DNA of 61,638 nt from Candidatus Sulfopaludibacter sp. (GTDB lineage: Bacteria > Acidobacteriota > Terriglobia > Bryobacterales > Bryobacteraceae), in contig JARLGM010000019.1 of assembly GCA_031292755.1 (NCBI GenBank), forward strand, positions 1 to 61,638. The letters run 5' to 3'. Each line of letters starts with the position of its first letter. Positions within the stretch are counted from its first letter, which is position 1. The notes under the pieces are model-generated. The model was not told the origin of the DNA. It was given only the letters and a program-made list of their open reading frames with translations, and did not search any database. The position numbers were made by a program, and so were the translations under genes. This document shows, piece by piece, positions 7,367 to 16,790 of this stretch.

Positions 7367-7377
7367 GCTACAGGCCC
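7301..7377 (-). tRNA. tRNA-Val (GAC), with CCA, att site
   Basis: Read on the minus strand, a complete cloverleaf starts GGGCCTG at 7377. The acceptor pairs with CAGGCCC, and ACCA follows at 7304-7301. The D arm is GCTC..GAGC, the anticodon loop TTGACAC gives anticodon GAC for valine, and the T loop is GTTCGAGTC. The chromosome-encoded CCA is intact. The mobile element abuts the 3' end, so this copy of the 3' half was probably supplied by the element on integration. Confidence 0.95.
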
Positions 7378-7398
7378 TTTAGAGGAGGGTGAACCAGA

Positions 7399-7404
7399 AT
7401 TATA
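7399..7404 (-). promoter_or_regulatory. -10 element upstream of tRNA-Val
   Basis: On the minus strand a perfect TATAAT lies 21 bases before the tRNA 5' end, just after the STAS gene stop. No consensus -35 is visible, so transcription could also come from the upstream operon. Confidence 0.45.
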
Positions 7405-7416
7405 TCACGACGCCTT

Positions 7417-7788
7417 CTATACGGACGCTTCGGTTTGCGTCGAGCCGAAGGTCGCTTCCGCTTCGCCTACGGTGGAATACACGTTCATAATATTGATGAT
7501 CTGGGTCATCTTCAGCATCTGGAGCACACGTCCGTCGGGCGCTACAATCGCCAGCCTGCCACCGGCCTCGCGCATCTTTCCCGATATCAAAGCCAGCATC
7601 CCGATTCCGGCGCTATCGATGTAGTCGACACGGGCCACGTCGAAGATCGCGCGCAAATGGCCGTCTCCCACCAGGTCGTCCACCAGCGCTTCCACCCTCT
7701 GGCTCTCGCGGCCCATCGCCAGCTTTCCCTTTAATTCCACCAGGCGGATGCCCGACGCCAGGTCCTCTTCGTGAATTTGCAGAAGCAT
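7417..7788 (-). CDS. STAS-domain anti-sigma factor antagonist
   Basis: This 123-residue STAS protein starts MLLQIHEEDLASGIRLVELK. Known relatives (SpoIIAA, RsbV) release a sigma factor by binding an anti-sigma kinase, and are switched off when a conserved serine is phosphorylated. That serine is Ser59 in YIDSAGIGML, and the surrounding motif is intact. The C-terminal helix (VLQMLKMTQI) also fits. The ATG at 7788 begins homology exactly; the longer frame upstream overlaps the DUF72 gene and is not STAS-like. It is third in a leftward set after gamma-glutamyltransferase and DUF72. No cognate kinase is nearby. Confidence 0.88.
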   Translation of the reverse strand: MLLQIHEEDLASGIRLVELKGKLAMGRESQRVEALVDDLVGDGHLRAIFDVARVDYIDSAGIGMLALISGKMREAGGRLAIVAPDGRVLQMLKMTQIINIMNVYSTVGEAEATFGSTQTEASV

Positions 7789-7817
7789 AGCAGGTTCCGT
7801 ACAGCATATCGCGGTTG

Positions 7818-8771
7818 TCACGGTTCCACAACCGATAGAATTGTGGCCGGTGCGTTTCCTTCCAACCGGTTGTTCACGAACAGAAAGAGGAACTCTTTGT
7901 TCTCCCGCGCGCGGCCGATCAGGATACGCATGGATTCCCGCGCTTCCGGATTCGGGTCCTGGACTTCCGTGTACGGCGCAAAGATCTTCACCGCTTCTTC
8001 GTACACCCGGCCGCGGCGCAACAGCGCGCGGCAAACCTGAAAACCGGCAGTCGCCGAATCCGGAAGCGCCATCTGGTGGCGCAGTTCCGGCATCCGCGAC
8101 CAGGCGTTGTAGACGTGGGCCACTCCGTGGCTGCGCAGGCAGGCGAAGTAATCCCTCTCCAGAAACTCCGGATTGCGGATCTCCACCGCGTACCGGAACT
8201 CCTTCGGCAGCGCGGCCAGGAAAGGATTCAGGCGGTCCAGAAACGCGCTCAGCTCTTCGAAACTCTTCCGGCTGAACGCACCGAATTCGAAAATCAGCAC
8301 CGCGGTCTGCTCGCGGTACGGCAGCAGGGGGCGAAGAAACATTTCGCGGAGCATGTGGGCGTCCAGGAACGCTTCGTTTTCGCGCCCGGCCTGTGGGCCA
8401 TAGCGCGCATGAGCGGGAAACACTTTGCAGGTTACCTGTTCCGGCACCTTGAAGGCGAAACGAAAATGGGGCGGCGTCAGCGCGAACAGTTTGCGCCAGA
8501 ACTCCCCGGCGGGGAACTGGTAGAAAGCAAAATCGCCGCACACCGTGGGGAAGGTCTCGGCGTATTCCTTCAGGCATTCGGCCTCGAACAGTTTACGCGA
8601 AAACCTGCCACGGGAGAGGTAGCGTTCCCGCGAGTAGATCTGTCCCAGCCAACCTTCGTACTTCCAGGAACTGCCTCCCACGTAGATGCGTTCCCCGGCC
8701 AGGGTGCCGAGCCGCGATGCGAGGGCATCGCGATCGAAGCCGCCGGGTTCCTGAAATAGCGGGCCTACCAC
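7818..8771 (-). CDS. DUF72 (YecE-like) protein
   Basis: This ~317-residue TIM-barrel-like protein of the DUF72 family carries the N-terminal GxSSWKYEGW motif, FYQFP in the next strand, the FRFAFKVP strand and a C-terminal LFLFVNNRLEGNAP segment. The biochemical function of DUF72 proteins is not established. No ATG occurs near the start. The GTG at 8771 overlaps the stop codon of the upstream gamma-glutamyltransferase gene (GTGGTAG) and gives the expected length, so coupling is likely. A slightly later start cannot be excluded. Confidence 0.85.
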   Translation of the reverse strand: MVGPLFQEPGGFDRDALASRLGTLAGERIYVGGSSWKYEGWLGQIYSRERYLSRGRFSRKLFEAECLKEYAETFPTVCGDFAFYQFPAGEFWRKLFALTPPHFRFAFKVPEQVTCKVFPAHARYGPQAGRENEAFLDAHMLREMFLRPLLPYREQTAVLIFEFGAFSRKSFEELSAFLDRLNPFLAALPKEFRYAVEIRNPEFLERDYFACLRSHGVAHVYNAWSRMPELRHQMALPDSATAGFQVCRALLRRGRVYEEAVKIFAPYTEVQDPNPEARESMRILIGRARENKEFLFLFVNNRLEGNAPATILSVVEP

Positions 8772-10606
8772 GCCTGTGCGGACCGGAAGAAGTACGGGTC
8801 GGCGCCCGCTTCGATCATGCCGCTGGGGAACAGGCGGATCATCACAGGCGCGGCGCCGCTGGCGAATCGCGAGCGCATCTCGATCTTGTGCCCGCGCGCG
8901 CGCAGTTCTTCCACTACGGCGGCCGGAGTGCGCTCGTCCAGCAGCAGGCTGCCGGGGCTCATGGCGTGATTGTCGAAACTCGCCACCAGGTGCTCGGTCT
9001 GGAATCGCGGCGCTTCCACGGCATTTTCCATATTCATGCCCCAATCCATGGCGTACAGCAGAACCTGGAGTAAAGCTTGGTCCTGGTTGTCGCCGCCGGG
9101 CGTGGAGAGGGCCGCCACGCTGTTCCCGGGTCCGACTACCAGCGTGGGACTCAACGTCACGCGCGGACGTTTTCCGGGCGCCAGTTCGTTAGGATGGCCG
9201 GGCACCAGCAGAAAGCTTTGCGCCCGCTCGCTGAGCGGGATTCCGGTATCGCCGGCGATCACCGAAGGCAGCCAGCCCCCGGAAGGCGTAATTGAAATCG
9301 CCACGCCATCCTTGTCGATGGCATCCACGCAGGTGGTGTCTTTGGCCAGCAGCACATCGTCGATTTTGCGATGCGGGATGTCGGCCAGGGAAGGATGCTT
9401 GGGCGGGTTCGGCTCCACGTTTCCCGGGCGAAACTCCATCGATGCCTCATGGGTGATCAGCTTGCGCCGCTCCGCCCCATACTCTTTGGACAGCAACCGC
9501 TCGGCCGGAATCTTGACGAACTTGGGGTCGCCGTAATATGTGTCGCGGTCGGCATAGGCCAGCTTCAGCGCCTCCACCAACGTGTGGATGTAGTCGGCCG
9601 AATTCAATCCCATACTCAGCAGGTTGTATCCTTCCAGAATGTTAAGCGCCTCGATCATCGAAGGACCCTGGCTCCAAAAGCCGGGCTTGTAGACCGTATA
9701 GCCGTGGAAGGTGGTGGAGACGGCTTCCTCCGGCTCCACACGAAAGCTGGCCATGTCTTCGTAACGGATCAATCCGCCGTTCGCCTTGGAGAATTCGTCG
9801 ATTTTGTGCGCCACTTCGCCGCGATAGAAATAGTCACGCACGGCGTCGATGGCCTTGGCGCGGCTGGCGCCGGCGGCCAGCGCTTTCCTTTCGGCTGCCA
9901 CCATGCCGCGCAAGGTGCGCGCCAGATCCGGCTGGTGGAAAATCTCGCCCACCTGCGGTACGCGTCCCTCCGGCATGTAGACCTTCTTGGAACTGGGCCA
10001 GGCCTCCAGATAGCGAACGCCGGCGCGAATGGTATTCACACGAATCTCGTCGATAGGGTAGCCGTCGGCCAGTTCAATGGCCGGTTCGGCCGCGTCGGCG
10101 AACGATTTTGTGCCGAACTCGCGCAGCGTCACCAGGGCGCCTTCAATCATGCCGGGAATGATCGCCGAAAGAATCCCCGCCACCGGCACCCAGTCCTTCA
10201 GTCCGTGAGGCTCCGGCGCTTCTACTATCTCGTCGGGCTGCAGTTTGTGCTTCCGGTAGAAATCCGCGGTCCCTAGTTTGGGCATGGTGCCCACGCCGGC
10301 GATGGCATACACTTTACCCGCCTTGGTGCGTACCAGAATGGGAGATTCGCCGCCCATGCCGAAATGCGAAGCTTCCGTGACCGATGCCGCCAGCATGGTG
10401 GCGATTCCAGCGTCGACGGCGTTGCCGCCTTGCACAAACAGCCGCATTCCCGCCTCTGTGGCGTATTCGGTTCCCGCGGCGACGGCGCCATGGGTACCCC
10501 GGGATGAGATCTTCACCGGCCGCGAAGGGGGAGAGCCGCGTTGCGCCCAGCCGGCAGGTACCAGCATCGCCAAAAGAAGGGAAACCCAAAGTTTCGTCAC
10601 AATCAT
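8765..10606 (-). CDS. ggt: Gamma-glutamyltransferase, secreted
   Basis: This 613-residue N-terminal nucleophile hydrolase precursor has a signal peptide at residues 1-21 (LLAMLVPAGWAQ). It should cleave gamma-glutamyl bonds such as those of glutathione in the periplasm or outside. The autoprocessing and catalytic threonine is Thr424 in DTTCVDAIDKDG. The usual motif is TTHxxVxD, and here the His is Cys426. The large-subunit GGNAVDAGIA motif and the small-subunit PSGGW and PGGDNQDQALLQVL motifs are present. It is the first gene of a leftward group with DUF72 and the STAS gene. The upstream region is shared with the divergent zinc-ribbon gene. Confidence 0.92.
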   Translation of the reverse strand: MIVTKLWVSLLLAMLVPAGWAQRGSPPSRPVKISSRGTHGAVAAGTEYATEAGMRLFVQGGNAVDAGIATMLAASVTEASHFGMGGESPILVRTKAGKVYAIAGVGTMPKLGTADFYRKHKLQPDEIVEAPEPHGLKDWVPVAGILSAIIPGMIEGALVTLREFGTKSFADAAEPAIELADGYPIDEIRVNTIRAGVRYLEAWPSSKKVYMPEGRVPQVGEIFHQPDLARTLRGMVAAERKALAAGASRAKAIDAVRDYFYRGEVAHKIDEFSKANGGLIRYEDMASFRVEPEEAVSTTFHGYTVYKPGFWSQGPSMIEALNILEGYNLLSMGLNSADYIHTLVEALKLAYADRDTYYGDPKFVKIPAERLLSKEYGAERRKLITHEASMEFRPGNVEPNPPKHPSLADIPHRKIDDVLLAKDTTCVDAIDKDGVAISITPSGGWLPSVIAGDTGIPLSERAQSFLLVPGHPNELAPGKRPRVTLSPTLVVGPGNSVAALSTPGGDNQDQALLQVLLYAMDWGMNMENAVEAPRFQTEHLVASFDNHAMSPGSLLLDERTPAAVVEELRARGHKIEMRSRFASGAAPVMIRLFPSGMIEAGADPYFFRSAQAW

Positions 10607-10635
10607 CCTATTGTAAGAGATTCCTTCCGGAGCGG

Positions 10636-10641
10636 TATAAT
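10636..10641 (+). promoter_or_regulatory. -10 element of a near-leaderless transcript
   Basis: A perfect TATAAT ends ten bases before the GTG at 10652, and TTGTAA at 10611-10616 could be a weak -35 with 19-base spacing. The predicted RNA starts only a few bases before the start codon, with no Shine-Dalgarno sequence. Confidence 0.5.
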
Positions 10642-10651
10642 TTCATCATTC

Positions 10652-10807
10652 GTGAACGAGTTTGAGCCCCAGCAGCCCGCCGCGCCAAAAGACGAGGAGG
10701 AGCCGATGCTGTTTTGTCCGGTCTGCTCCATGCGGCTGGCCGGTTTGAAATGTAAGCTGGTGTGCCCGCAGTGCGGCTATTACATGAGCTGTGCCGACTA
10801 TTACTGA
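10652..10807 (+). CDS. Small zinc-ribbon protein
   Basis: This 51-residue protein starts VNEFEPQQPAAPKDEEE. An acidic, proline-rich leader is followed by two cysteine knuckles, CPVC and CPQC, about 14 residues apart, and a terminal GYYMSCADYY. The knuckles would bind one zinc ion. The role is unknown. The GTG at 10652 is supported by the -10 element immediately upstream. The DinB-like gene starts directly after its stop codon, so they form a two-gene unit. Confidence 0.7.
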   Translation: MNEFEPQQPAAPKDEEEPMLFCPVCSMRLAGLKCKLVCPQCGYYMSCADYY

Positions 10808-11302
10808 GTGCCCAACATGTCTGAGATCGCAGCCCAACTGGAACGATATCGCCGCGGCGCCGAACTGCTGGCCGTGGTTTTGACCGGTGTTTTCGGAGAG
10901 GAAGAAGATTTCGCCGTCGCTCCCGGCAAGTGGAGCATCCGCCAGATTGTGGCGCACCTGGCTGATGCGGAAATGGTGGGCGCCCACCGTTTTCGCCAGG
11001 TGATCGCCGAGGATACGCCTACTCTGATCGCGTACGATCAGGATGCGTGGACCAGGAACCTGGATTACGCGCGGCGCAAACCCAAACAATCACTGGAAAC
11101 CTTTCGACGCATCCGCGCCGAGAATTACGAATTGCTGAAAGGGCTGCCGGAGAGCGCCTTCGATCGCGCCGGCAACCACTCCGAGAACGGCCGCATGACG
11201 CTGCGCGCCTTGCTGGAGGGCTACGCCGGCCACGCCGAATCGCACGCGCGCCAATTGCAGGAAATCCGCGAAGAGTATAAGAAGGTCAAGGGGAAGAAGT
11301 AG
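10808..11302 (+). CDS. DinB-like four-helix protein
   Basis: This 164-residue protein of the DinB/DinB_2 superfamily is a four-helix bundle that usually binds a metal. The family signature is GKWSIRQIVAHLADAE near residues 40-55, followed by an RFR helix and HAESHARQLQEIRE near the C-terminus. The metal-binding His residues are those of AHLAD, HAESH and the second H in that helix. Some relatives are thiol S-transferases, but the substrate here is unknown. Translation could start at GTG 10808, directly after the upstream TGA, or at ATG 10817. Its last 17 bases overlap the converging zincin gene. Confidence 0.85.
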   Translation: MPNMSEIAAQLERYRRGAELLAVVLTGVFGEEEDFAVAPGKWSIRQIVAHLADAEMVGAHRFRQVIAEDTPTLIAYDQDAWTRNLDYARRKPKQSLETFRRIRAENYELLKGLPESAFDRAGNHSENGRMTLRALLEGYAGHAESHARQLQEIREEYKKVKGKK

Positions 11303-11861
11303 CGGCGAAGCGGTGGATCGCCTTGGCCTCGGCGTCAGTAAACCGCAGGCCTCCGTGAGCCGCCAAAGCCAGTTCCCGCGCGCCTAAGTGCGACTTCATC
11401 ACCCCATCGTGCGAATGCGCGTGCGGACCCAGCAGCAGGTGCCCCAGTTCGTGGGCGATGGCGGCGCTCAGCACGGGGACAGTGTCGATCTTCAGGCAAT
11501 CCACCAAAGCGCGAATCCCCTGCCACGTGACCGCGGCATAACCGCCGTCGTTACTGGGTTCGTTTGTAATTAGGGAAAAGCCCAGAACGCTCTCCGGTAG
11601 TTTGGCGGGGCGCTCGCTCAGCAATTGCAGCCAGAATTCCGAAGGCCCCAGCCTGCCGCGGCAGGCTTCCGGCGCGTCGCAATCTACCCAGATCACTCGA
11701 ACACGGGCCCCGTGGAAAATTTCACCCGCCGTACTTTCCGCCGCTGCCACGGTTCGCTCGGGAATGTGCGCCAGATTCAGGACTCGAACTCTGATGTCAG
11801 GCGGCCCGCATGTCGCCGACAGGCAGCCCAGCATCAATGCAAACAGCAGCCTCACAATCAC
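11286..11861 (-). CDS. Secreted zincin-type metalloprotease-like protein
   Basis: This 191-residue protein has a signal peptide (residues 1-18, LLFALMLGCLSATC) that ends in a Cys and might be lipidated. The zinc-binding motif is HELGHLLLGPHAHS at about residues 138-151. This is the HExxHxxGxxH pattern of metzincins, with a Met 8-9 residues on (GVMKSH) that could provide the Met-turn. The fold would be a small, secreted metallopeptidase, possibly acting on cell-wall or extracellular proteins. The catalytic Glu is present. Substrate is unknown. It diverges from the kinase gene across 140 bases. Confidence 0.75.
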   Translation of the reverse strand: MIVRLLFALMLGCLSATCGPPDIRVRVLNLAHIPERTVAAAESTAGEIFHGARVRVIWVDCDAPEACRGRLGPSEFWLQLLSERPAKLPESVLGFSLITNEPSNDGGYAAVTWQGIRALVDCLKIDTVPVLSAAIAHELGHLLLGPHAHSHDGVMKSHLGARELALAAHGGLRFTDAEAKAIHRFAATSSP

Positions 11862-12001
11862 CTCGTGAGCCGAGTGTGCGGGGAATTCTTGCGAACTTCG
11901 ATTATCCGGAGGTACTTTCGCAGTCGCGAATTTGTCGCGGAGTTAACAAATGGCCGCGCGACGTTTCGAATACGCCGGCGTCTTACCGCCAGGACCGAAC
12001 G

Positions 12002-14005
<2,004 letters not shown>

Positions 14006-14015
14006 TCTGGGAGCC

Positions 14016-16454
14016 ATGGATGCTGGCTCCTGGATTCGGGACTTTGCTTATGGTTTGCGCCTGCTGCGCAAGAATTTCGGCTTTACGGCCCTGGCCGTGC
14101 TGACGCTGGCGTTAGGAATCGGCGCCACCACCGCGGTGTTCAGCCTGGTGAATGCCGTCCTGCTGCGCGCCCTGCCCTATCGCGACCCTGGCCGCCTGGT
14201 CTTCCTGTGGGAGCCCGTTCCCAAACTTGCAGACGTTCCGCTGGAAGGGTGGGGGATCTTTAACGGCGACTTCTACGACTGGAAAAAACAAAGCCGGTCA
14301 TTCGACGGCCTGGCACTGTTTACTACCGATCGCATCAATCTTTCAGTGGGCCGGTCGGCGGTCCGCGTGATTGGCTCGCGCGTGACCGGCGAGTTCTTCC
14401 CGCTGCTCGGAATCGCGCCGGAACTCGGACGGGCGGTGACCGCCGATGACGACCGGCCGGGCAAAGGGCAGGTCGCGGTGATCAGCCACGGGCTGTGGGA
14501 ATCGCGATTCGGTTCCGATCGCGGGGTGCTCGGGAAGGAGTTGCAGCTCGATGCCAAGCCGTATCGCATTGTCGGCGTGATGCCCGCGGGCTTCGCGTTC
14601 CCGCATGGCACCGAGAGCCTCGAGACTCACGGCAAAGCCACCGACATTTGGATTCCCTGGGCCATGACACCGGAGGAAGCCGCCGCACGGGACGACGACC
14701 CCGGCAACGGTATCGCGCGCCTCCGCCCCGGCGTTTCGGCGAAGCAGGCGCAGGCCGAACTGAACGTCATCACAGCGTCGCTGGACAAACTGCATCCGCA
14801 GTTTTTTCAGGGCTGCGAGGCCGTAGCCCGGCCATTCGATGTGGAGATCACCGGAACCTCGCGCCGAACGCTGCTGATCCTGATGGGCGCGGTGTTCCTG
14901 GTGTTGCTGATCGCGTGCAGCAATGTAGCCAGCCTGGTTCTGGCGCGCGCGCAGGGCAGGGCGCTGGAGGTTGGGGTACGGACCGCGCTGGGGGCGTCGC
15001 GCTGGCGCATGGTTCGCCAGTTGCTGGCGGAGTCGTTGTGCCTGGGCGGCGCCGGCGGAATCCTCGGCGTGCTGGCGGCGTCTCTCGCGATCCGGCTCTT
15101 GATGCACGTCAGCCCCGGCAACGTTCCGCGGATCGAAGAGACTTCGATGGACGGCCGGGTTCTGCTTTTCGCGGTTTGTGTTTCGGTGGTCACCGCGGTT
15201 CTCTTCGGTATGTTTCCGGCGCTCTCCACTTCGCAATGCAATTTGCACGAGGTACTGAAGAGTTCCGCTAACCGCACGGTGAAGAAGAGCGCGGGACGCT
15301 GGCTGCGCGGGCTCGCCGTGGCGCAGGTAGCGCTCACGTTCGTCCTGCTGACGGGCTCCGGCCTGTTGATTCGCAGCCTTCTGAAAGTGCAATCCGTGGA
15401 CAATGGCTTCACTGCCAATTCGACGTTGACCATGGGCATCCGGCTCGACGACAGGTATCGCCGGGCGAATCAGATGAACGGGTTCTTCCGCAATGTGATC
15501 GATGGGGCCGGCGCCCTGCCGGGTGTGGAAGCCGTCGCGGTCATCAATCAGCTCCCGCTCGGCGGCGGCGAGAGGCTCAGCACGCTGGAAATAGAAGGCC
15601 ATCCGCCGGACGGCAAAACGCTCTTCGAAAGCCGCGATATCACGCCTCGTTATTTCGCGGCCATGGGCATCCCTATTGTTGCCGGACGAGCCTTCACGGA
15701 AGCCGACACGTCCGGGAGCCCGCGCGTCGCCATCGTCAGCCGTTCCCTGGCCAGCAAGTATTTTCCCCGGCAGAACGCCGTGGGCAAGCGCCTCCGAGGG
15801 GACGACAACTGGCGGACCATTGTCGGAGTGGCGGCCGATGTGCGCCAGTACAATCTGGAAGCCGCGCCGCCCATGCAGGTCTACTCGCCGCTGTGGCAGA
15901 GCGGCACCCCCTCGGCGTCCGTCGTGGTACGAACAAAACTTCCGCCGGATCGCCTGGCTTCGGCCATGCAGACGTTGGTGCGGCAGATCGACCCAGCGGT
16001 GGCCGTTGCCGACGTGGGCACCATGGGCCAGTTGCTCTCGCGAGCCACCGCCGCGCGCCGGTTTCAGACGCTCCTGCTCACGGCCTTTGCCGGCGTGGCG
16101 TTGTTCCTTTCGCTGGTGGGCCTGTTCGGATTGATGGCCTGCCTGGTGGAACAAAGGACCGCCGAAATGGGCATACGCATGGCGCTGGGAGCGCAGCCCG
16201 GCAGCGTGCTGCGCTTGATTTTGAGGCAAGGCTCGAAGCTCGCATTCGCCGGCATCGCGCTGGGCTTCGCCTGCTCCTGGGCTTCCACGCGTGCCCTGGC
16301 GAGTTTACTCTTCGAAGTGACGCCAACGGATGTGCCGACGTTTCTGGCGGTGGCTTTTGCCTTTGCCTTTGCCGCGGTGGCCCTGGCCGCCTGTTATATC
16401 CCGGCCCGCCGCGCCACGCGAGTGGATCCCATGGTCGCGCTGCGGTGCGAGTAG
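14016..16454 (+). CDS. ADOP-family permease (tandem FtsX)
   Basis: This 812-residue protein belongs to the acidobacterial duplicated orphan permease family, related to MacB-type ABC permeases. It has two MacB-core/FtsX halves. The first membrane helix is in ALAVLTLALGIGATTAVFSLVNA, the first FtsX block near residues 280-420 carries LLIACSNVASLVLARAQGR, and the second lies near 690-805 and ends CYIPARRATRVDP. No ATP-binding partner is encoded nearby, as usual for the family. It lacks the N-terminal prefix domain of the PadR-linked copies. It begins 10 bases after the kinase gene, with GGGAG before the ATG, so the two are probably one operon. Confidence 0.9.
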   Translation: MDAGSWIRDFAYGLRLLRKNFGFTALAVLTLALGIGATTAVFSLVNAVLLRALPYRDPGRLVFLWEPVPKLADVPLEGWGIFNGDFYDWKKQSRSFDGLALFTTDRINLSVGRSAVRVIGSRVTGEFFPLLGIAPELGRAVTADDDRPGKGQVAVISHGLWESRFGSDRGVLGKELQLDAKPYRIVGVMPAGFAFPHGTESLETHGKATDIWIPWAMTPEEAAARDDDPGNGIARLRPGVSAKQAQAELNVITASLDKLHPQFFQGCEAVARPFDVEITGTSRRTLLILMGAVFLVLLIACSNVASLVLARAQGRALEVGVRTALGASRWRMVRQLLAESLCLGGAGGILGVLAASLAIRLLMHVSPGNVPRIEETSMDGRVLLFAVCVSVVTAVLFGMFPALSTSQCNLHEVLKSSANRTVKKSAGRWLRGLAVAQVALTFVLLTGSGLLIRSLLKVQSVDNGFTANSTLTMGIRLDDRYRRANQMNGFFRNVIDGAGALPGVEAVAVINQLPLGGGERLSTLEIEGHPPDGKTLFESRDITPRYFAAMGIPIVAGRAFTEADTSGSPRVAIVSRSLASKYFPRQNAVGKRLRGDDNWRTIVGVAADVRQYNLEAAPPMQVYSPLWQSGTPSASVVVRTKLPPDRLASAMQTLVRQIDPAVAVADVGTMGQLLSRATAARRFQTLLLTAFAGVALFLSLVGLFGLMACLVEQRTAEMGIRMALGAQPGSVLRLILRQGSKLAFAGIALGFACSWASTRALASLLFEVTPTDVPTFLAVAFAFAFAAVALAACYIPARRATRVDPMVALRCE

Positions 16455-16471
16455 AAAACAAATCTTGTTTT
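16455..16471 (+). terminator. Weak AT hairpin after the ADOP gene
   Basis: AAAACAA and TTGTTTT form a 7-base inverted repeat around ATC immediately after the stop codon. It has an A/T stem, so terminator function is doubtful. It is also just outside the group II intron relic. Confidence 0.25.
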
Positions 16472-16481
16472 ATCGGCGTTC

Positions 16482-16713
16482 AGTCGCGGTAGGGACGCCC
16501 GTTGCCGGACGCCCCCCGCACAGCTCCGTACGGGCGCACTTTAGCGCATACGGTCCCACCTCGGGTGCATGGCGTCAAAGCGAACTCCAGGTTCAGGATG
16601 CAGAATCCGCGGCAGTTGAAGTAGCCCTGCACCACCGACCGCAGCCAGTCACCGGTCTCGGCAATCCGCTCATGCCACCGCTTGCGCAACTCCTGCCGGA
16701 CATACCAATTTCA
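16482..16713 (-). mobile_element. Decayed group II intron 3' end (class C-like)
   Basis: On the minus strand a reading frame starts near 16713 with WYVRQELRKRWHERIAETG and continues DWLRSVVQGYFN, which matches the C-terminal end of group II intron reverse transcriptases. After this the match is lost. The following RNA-like region (about 16560-16486) has the features of domains V and VI: CCGTA/TACGG arms around a TGCGC..GCGC stem, then GTGCGGGGGGCGT and an ending GTCCCTACCGCGAC that is characteristic of class C introns. The 5' part and most of the ORF are missing, so the copy is dead. It separates the ADOP gene from the TonB receptor gene. Confidence 0.7.
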
Positions 16714-16790
16714 GTTAACAGCCGTTCCCTCGCCCCCCATGATAGAATCTGACCAAGCTGCCACTTTCTGAGGCAAGAGGGGATTTAACA

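Larger units (their letters stand above)
1..7377. mobile_element. Integrated element in tRNA-Val (right part)
   Basis: Seen: this stretch is more AT-rich than everything to its right and holds a serine recombinase, an AlpA/Xis-like HTH protein, a RepA-like ATPase, a repeat cluster and a tyrosine integrase. The integrase frame runs into the 3' half of a tRNA-Val gene. Known: integrases of islands, satellites and prophages commonly use tRNA 3' ends as attachment sites and sit next to the junction. Inferred: 7301-7366 contains the right att core and the element extends left beyond the window, since no second copy of the tRNA 3' end is visible. No capsid, tail, portal or conjugation gene is seen, so a satellite or small replicating island fits better than a complete prophage or ICE. 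The missing left part could change that. Confidence 0.8.

Noticed and set aside
14343..16229. Leftward frame of 628 codons
   Set aside because: It is a shadow of the ADOP permease gene, with a composition rich in His, Gln and Arg.
16743..16748. TAGAAT before the TonB receptor gene as promoter
   Set aside because: It is a possible -10, but I see no matching -35 and the leader already has a good ribosome site, so it is not listed as a feature.
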